A DNA stretch of 7,674 bases from an uncultured Pyrinomonas sp. (GTDB taxonomy: Bacteria > Acidobacteriota > Blastocatellia > Pyrinomonadales > Pyrinomonadaceae): the NCBI GenBank assembly GCA_937135995.1, contig CAKZOF010000425.1:1-7674 (forward strand), written 5' to 3'. The notes below the pieces were generated by a model that saw only the letters and a program-made list of their open reading frames with translations, did no database searches and was not told the DNA's origin. A program made the position numbers and the translations under genes. The stretch's first letter is position 1; the number at the start of each line of letters is the position of its first letter. This document shows positions 5,810 through 7,674 of this stretch, piece after piece.

Positions 5810-7674
5810 TTATCCCGCCGCTTGGCCAGCGAGCGTGCGCTTGCTCGCTTCGGACAGGATGGGCGCGTCTTCCATCAGCGCTTCGTCCACGAGTTTGCGT
5901 TGTTCGAGTTCGTGAATCGTGTACGAACCGGTCGCCGGACTGGCCGACGGTGCGCGTCCGACGTAGCGCAAGCGCGCGTCTTCGGGAAGCAGCGCTTCGA
6001 TGCGCGGTTGGACGAAGGTCCAAGCGCCCATGTTCTTCGGCTCCTCTTGCACCCAGAGGAACTCGCGCGCTCGTTCGTAACGCGCGAGCGCCGCACGCAA
6101 GGCGCTTTCGGGGAAAGGATAGAGCTGCTCCAAACGCACGATGGCAATGCGCACGTCTTCCGAGCGCTTGCGCGCTTCGCTCAGATCGTAATAGACCTTG
6201 CCGCTACAGAAGATCACGCGATGCACGCGCGACGCATCCTTCACCTCCGGGTCATCGAGCACGGGTTGGAACCCGCCCGACGTCAACTGGTCCAGCGTCG
6301 AACTCGCTGCCGGCAAGCGGAGCAAACTTTTCGGCGTCATCACGACGAGCGGACGCGCCGCTTCTTGCTTCACTTGTCGGCGCAGAAGGTGAAAGTATTG
6401 CGCTGGAGTCGTCGGGTAGCAGACGGTCATGTTGTTTTCGGCGCACAGTTGCAGGAAGCGTTCGAGCCGTGCGCTCGAATGCTCCGGCCCCTGCCCTTCG
6501 TAGCCGTGCGGAAGCAGCAGAGTGAGGCGCGACGGCTGTTGCCATTTGTCTTGGCCTGAAGCGATGAACTGATCGATCATGATCTGCGCGCCGTTGGCGA
6601 AGTCGCCGAATTGCGCTTCCCACATCACGAGCGCATCGCGCGCGACCACCGAATAGCCGTACTCGAACCCGAGCACGCCCTCTTCCGAAAGAGAACTATC
6701 GTAAACCTCGAAACGCGCCGTCGGATTGACGGGCGAACGAAGCTCCGCAAGCGGCGACCACGCTTCGCCCGTTTGCGTGTCGTAGAGCACGGCGTGGCGC
6801 TGGCTGAAGGTGCCGCGCCCGGAATCCTGCCCGCTCAAGCGCACGCGCCGGCCTTCGATCACCAAAGAGCCGAAGGCGACCGCTTCGGCAAACGCCCAAT
6901 CGATCGGCGCTTGCCCTTCGCTCATCTTGGCGCGGCGCGTCAGTTGGCTGACCATCTTCGGGTTGACGTGGAAGCCTTCGGGTACAACGGCGATCTTGTG
7001 TCCGATCTCGTGCACCACTTCGACCGAGACGGGCGTTTCGATCACCGTTGAGCCGTCCTCTTCGGGCACGGGCGGCGGAAGCTCTTTCGGCGCCGGACGC
7101 AGCTTGACCTGCTCTTTGGCGCGCGCCCAGACCTCTTCGTAGCGGCGCACGCGCTCTTCGATGAGTTGTTGCAGTTCCTCTTCGGTGATGACGCCTTCGC
7201 GGATAAGCTGGCGCGCGTATTTGACGCGCACGCCTTCGTGCTCGCGCACGCGCGCGTACATGAGCGGTTGCGTGTAACTCGGCTCATCCGTTTCGTTGTG
7301 GCCCAGTCGGCGGAAACCGACCAGATCGATCACCACATCCTTGTGGAACTTCTGGCGAAAATCGAGCGCGATCTGAAGCACGCGATAGGCCGCTTCCGGA
7401 TCGTCAGCGTTGACGTGAAAGATCGGAAGCTGCGTCATCTTCGCTACGTCGGTCGAATAGATGGTCGAACGTCCGGCTTCAGGCGAAGTGGTAAAGCCGA
7501 TCTGATTGTTGATGATGATGTGAATCGTGCCGCCGGTGCGATACCCTTTGAGGTCGGCGAGGTTGAGCGTCTCCATGACGACGCCCTGCCCGGCGAAGGC
7601 CGCATCGCCGTGAAGCAGCACGGGCAAGTAGCGCGCCCAGGCTTCTTCCGGCGAGAGGCCCTGTTCGTCCTTGG
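5810..7674 (-). CDS. sucA: 2-oxoglutarate dehydrogenase E1 component, 5' end outside window
   Basis: Thiamine-diphosphate-dependent E1 subunit of the 2-oxoglutarate dehydrogenase complex, which decarboxylates 2-oxoglutarate and passes the succinyl group to the lipoyl E2 in the TCA cycle. About 620 C-terminal residues are visible of an expected 900 or more; the frame stays open through the right edge (15 codons before LPVLLHGDAAFAGQG), so the start lies outside. In visible numbering the ThDP/Mg motif runs from GDA (22-24) to NN (55-56), followed by HVNADDPEA (86-94) and GHNETDEP (124-131). The transketolase-like pyrimidine domain follows (about 255-450), with SGQDSGRGTFSQRHAV, WEAQFGDFANGAQ and LLPHGYEGQGPEHSSARLER. 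The C-terminal domain shows EQLYPFP and VQEEPKNMGAW. The match to E. coli SucA, recalled from memory, is close across all these blocks. It ends in TAA at 5810-5812. Base composition is GC-rich (about 67% in 6061-6120), unlike the left locus. No E2 gene follows on this strand, so sucA is alone or last in its operon. Confidence 0.97.
   Translation of the reverse strand, partial: KDEQGLSPEEAWARYLPVLLHGDAAFAGQGVVMETLNLADLKGYRTGGTIHIIINNQIGFTTSPEAGRSTIYSTDVAKMTQLPIFHVNADDPEAAYRVLQIALDFRQKFHKDVVIDLVGFRRLGHNETDEPSYTQPLMYARVREHEGVRVKYARQLIREGVITEEELQQLIEERVRRYEEVWARAKEQVKLRPAPKELPPPVPEEDGSTVIETPVSVEVVHEIGHKIAVVPEGFHVNPKMVSQLTRRAKMSEGQAPIDWAFAEAVAFGSLVIEGRRVRLSGQDSGRGTFSQRHAVLYDTQTGEAWSPLAELRSPVNPTARFEVYDSSLSEEGVLGFEYGYSVVARDALVMWEAQFGDFANGAQIMIDQFIASGQDKWQQPSRLTLLLPHGYEGQGPEHSSARLERFLQLCAENNMTVCYPTTPAQYFHLLRRQVKQEAARPLVVMTPKSLLRLPAASSTLDQLTSGGFQPVLDDPEVKDASRVHRVIFCSGKVYYDLSEARKRSEDVRIAIVRLEQLYPFPESALRAALARYERAREFLWVQEEPKNMGAWTFVQPRIEALLPEDARLRYVGRAPSASPATGSYTIHELEQRKLVDEALMEDAPILSEASKRTLAGQAAG

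Noticed and set aside
5779..7142. Long plus-strand open frames opposite sucA (for example 5779-6525, 5807-6559, 6611-7051)
   Set aside because: They are mirror frames of a highly conserved GC-rich gene, rich in Arg/Ala and without recognisable domains or ribosome sites.
7625..7627. TTG as a start codon for a 605-residue protein
   Set aside because: This is the internal Leu of the conserved LPVLLHGDAAFAGQG segment of E1; the frame continues upstream through the window edge.

Overview
The window reads as a piece of a moderately GC-rich Gram-negative-type chromosome. The organism is probably an Acidobacteriota member, perhaps Blastocatellia. This is inferred from the general look of the 2-oxoglutarate dehydrogenase E1 and of the secreted helical protein; there is no rRNA or other marker to settle it. 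All convincing genes lie on the minus strand, so the window is best read from right to left.

Right part (about 5.8-7.67 kb): the 3' two thirds of sucA, the E1 subunit of 2-oxoglutarate dehydrogenase, cut by the right edge of the window. It is GC-rich and highly conserved. No sucB follows it. Two hairpins lie just downstream and probably end its transcript.

Middle (about 4.58-5.81 kb): about 1.2 kb without a convincing gene. It holds several inverted repeats, a run of ten T, and a four-copy degenerate tandem repeat with a period of exactly 66 bp, interrupted once by a 12-bp duplication. A near-perfect inverted repeat at 4695-4732 may shield the next locus from read-through.

Left part (about 0.02-4.58 kb): an accessory locus of lower GC content. 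In order of reading it holds (1) an 85-residue secreted peptide whose 48-residue mature part has eight Cys, with an excellent ribosome binding site; (2) a strong 26-bp-arm hairpin; (3) a membrane-anchored thioredoxin-like protein with a CPAC active site; (4) a 615-residue secreted alpha-helical protein of unknown function, 4 bases after the previous stop; (5) a decayed, startless reading frame that runs in frame past the amber stop of gene 4 and contains a frame-shifted direct repeat; (6) a secreted zinc metallopeptidase-like protein (HELTH motif), whose start codon lies inside a perfect 17-bp inverted repeat. All intact products of this locus are predicted to be exported or membrane-bound.

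A reasonable but untested reading is that the redoxin and the exported proteins help make, fold or process the disulfide-rich peptide. This locus is the best candidate for something undescribed in the window.
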